Shown here in pieces: positions 6,365 to 7,215 of a DNA stretch of 7,215 nt. Each line of letters begins with the position of its first letter. The stretch's first letter is position 1. This DNA is from an uncultured Eubacterium sp. Lineage in GTDB: Bacteria > Bacillota > Clostridia > Peptostreptococcales > Anaerovoracaceae. The notes beneath the pieces are model-generated. The model had not been told where the DNA came from. It made no database searches and saw only the letters and a program-made list of their open reading frames with translations. Location of the stretch: assembly GCA_900542385.1 (NCBI GenBank), contig UQNP01000092.1:1-7215 (forward strand), in the 5' to 3' direction. The position numbers and the translations under genes were made by a program.

Positions 6365-6778
6365 TCAAACATCCTGTTCGTCCATCAGATCCTTTATCGT
6401 TATATTGTCTACATAATCGCTTATGACCTTATCAAGTCCCGTCCAAAATTTTAAAGTAGGACATTCTATACTTCTCGGACACATGTTTTTCTCATCCTCA
6501 AGACATACCGTCGGAGAAAGATTTCCCTCCGTCGTTCTTAATATATCTCCTATCCCGTATTCCTCCGGAGCTTTTGAAAGCTTGTATCCGCCTCCGTTTC
6601 CACGCGAACTCTTAAGATATCCTGCCCTTTTGAGGAGTATTATTATCTGTTCAAGATATTTAAGTGTTATTCCCTGCCTTTCCGCAACCTCTTTCAGCGG
6701 TATATACTCTCCCGTATCGTTTACGGCAAGGTCCAGCATTACCCTTATGGCGTAACGGCCCTTGGTCGATACTTTCAT
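6365..6778 (-). CDS. Rrf2-family transcriptional regulator (IscR/CymR-like)
   Basis: The 137-aa product is a full-length Rrf2 winged-helix repressor or activator. MKVSTKGRYAIRVMLDLA opens it as in IscR and CymR; the helix-turn-helix covers about 26-52 and SSRGNGGGYKL (57-67) is the wing. Three cysteines follow, Cys92, Cys100 and Cys106 (CX7CX5C), with Trp112 soon after. IscR binds a [2Fe-2S] cluster through CX5CX5C plus histidine, while Bacillus CymR has no cluster, so this protein could sense Fe-S status, although its first spacing is two residues longer. Being first in a sulfhydrylase-cysK operon points to a CymR-like role in sulfur control. The start at 6778 has a strong GGAGGTGG site. Its own promoter carries a dyad, suggesting autoregulation. 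Whether it answers to Fe-S, cysteine or the CysK protein cannot be read from sequence. Confidence 0.9.
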   Translation of the reverse strand: MKVSTKGRYAIRVMLDLAVNDTGEYIPLKEVAERQGITLKYLEQIIILLKRAGYLKSSRGNGGGYKLSKAPEEYGIGDILRTTEGNLSPTVCLEDEKNMCPRSIECPTLKFWTGLDKVISDYVDNITIKDLMDEQDV

Positions 6779-6795
6779 AATGCCACCTCCTTTAC

Positions 6796-6820
6796 CCTAA
6801 TATACCATATGTTTAGTAGG
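6796..6820. promoter_or_regulatory. Candidate Rrf2 operator overlapping the -10 box
   Basis: A 25-bp imperfect dyad begins CCTA and ends TAGG on either strand. Eight of its 12 symmetric base pairs match. It covers the -10 hexamer of the rrf2 promoter. Rrf2 dimers usually bind dyads of about 25-27 bp, so autorepression is plausible. A second small inverted repeat, GGATT-TC-AATCC (6819-6830), overlaps the -35. The specific consensus of this regulator is unknown. Confidence 0.45.
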
Positions 6821-6827
6821 ATTTCAA
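6799..6827 (-). promoter_or_regulatory. Sigma-70-type promoter for the rrf2-nadE operon
   Basis: On the minus strand TTGAAA (6822-6827) and TATATT (6799-6804) are separated by exactly 17 bp; each matches the consensus at 5 of 6 positions. The predicted transcript start near 6792 leaves a leader of about 14 nt containing the GGAGG site of rrf2. No equally good promoter was found in later gaps, so this probably drives all seven genes. Confidence 0.65.
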
Positions 6828-6844
6828 TCCATATCTTTTTTCTT

Positions 6845-7215
6845 TCAATATTCTTCTTCGTCAGGAGAAAAAACTATCGTCCCGCTGTTATCGTCTTCCT
6901 CTCCGGCCGCTATTATATCTGCAAAGGACATGATGTAGCTGTCGAGCTGATAATTTAAAGCCTCTTCAAAATCATAGCTGTATTTTTCGCCTCCGAATTT
7001 TTCCATCCTTGAAGCTGTTATCGCATCTCTGAGGCTGCAGTATATTTCATTTCCATTATCCTCCGAAAGCCTTACTTCCGATTCATGAACGTACCATTCA
7101 CGAAAACGCATTATCTCTTCCGTAAAACTTCTCGTATCTTCTGCGCTTTCCGAATTTGACGCCATCCCTTCCAGACTAAGTTTGATCTGATGCAGAAGAG
7201 AATATATTTCACCGG
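6845..7215 (-). CDS. Unrecognised acidic protein, 5' end outside the window
   Basis: The reading frame ends at TGA (6845-6847) and stays open to the right edge, so at least 122 residues are encoded and the beginning is missing. A Met at 7165 could be called the start, but the codons before it (reading GEIYSLLHQIKLSLEG) look like ordinary coding sequence and the purine run GGAAGGG touches the ATG with no spacing, so continuation is more likely. The visible part has amphipathic helices with many Glu and Asp residues and ends in an acidic tail, SPDEEEY. There is no membrane segment or cysteine motif. I do not recognise the family. It shares direction with rrf2 but is separated by 66 bp holding the rrf2 promoter, so it is probably a separate transcription unit. 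No terminator is visible after it. Confidence 0.6.
   Translation of the reverse strand, partial: GEIYSLLHQIKLSLEGMASNSESAEDTRSFTEEIMRFREWYVHESEVRLSEDNGNEIYCSLRDAITASRMEKFGGEKYSYDFEEALNYQLDSYIMSFADIIAAGEEDDNSGTIVFSPDEEEY

Noticed and set aside
6280..6372. Upstream extension of the sulfhydrylase to an ATG at 6372
   Set aside because: It would overlap the rrf2 stop, includes the hairpin and the Shine-Dalgarno sequence, and adds residues not expected for the family.

Overview
The window looks like a chromosomal segment from an anaerobic member of the Firmicutes, class Clostridia. The DNA is moderately AT-rich with strong GGAGG-type ribosome binding sites, a [FeFe]-hydrogenase maturase gene (hydE), an Rrf2-family regulator typical of Firmicutes sulfur control, and short-spaced genes all in one direction. 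I cannot name the genus.

All recognisable genes lie on the minus strand, so transcription runs from right to left. At the right edge (6845-7215) is the 3' part of an unrecognised acidic protein. A promoter-like TTGAAA-17-TATATT pair (6799-6827) overlapped by an imperfect dyad (6796-6820) then precedes a seven-gene cluster: rrf2 regulator (6365-6778), O-acetylhomoserine sulfhydrylase (4975-6279), cysteine synthase (3992-4921), hydE (2924-3958), a metallo-beta-lactamase-fold hydrolase (1962-2927, overlapping hydE by 4 nt), nicotinamidase (1410-1937) and NH3-dependent NAD synthetase (594-1355). Two Rho-independent terminators in tandem (543-576 and 498-529) close it. The longest internal gap is about 85 bp and I find no convincing internal promoter, so a single transcript is likely.

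The first two enzymes fix sulfide into homocysteine and cysteine. HydE acts in H-cluster assembly on an iron intermediate that carries cysteine. The last two genes convert nicotinamide to nicotinate and make NAD from its deamido form. The theme is sulfur, iron and redox cofactor supply, probably under an Rrf2 protein with three cysteines that could bind an Fe-S cluster. The joining of hydE and NAD genes to a CymR/IscR-like sulfur operon, with an unassigned MBL protein between them, is the most interesting feature.

The left 590 bp carry no recognised gene. They hold a probably bidirectional terminator (11-45), the operon terminators, and a weak candidate for a short minus-strand transcript with a 30-codon reading frame (98-190).
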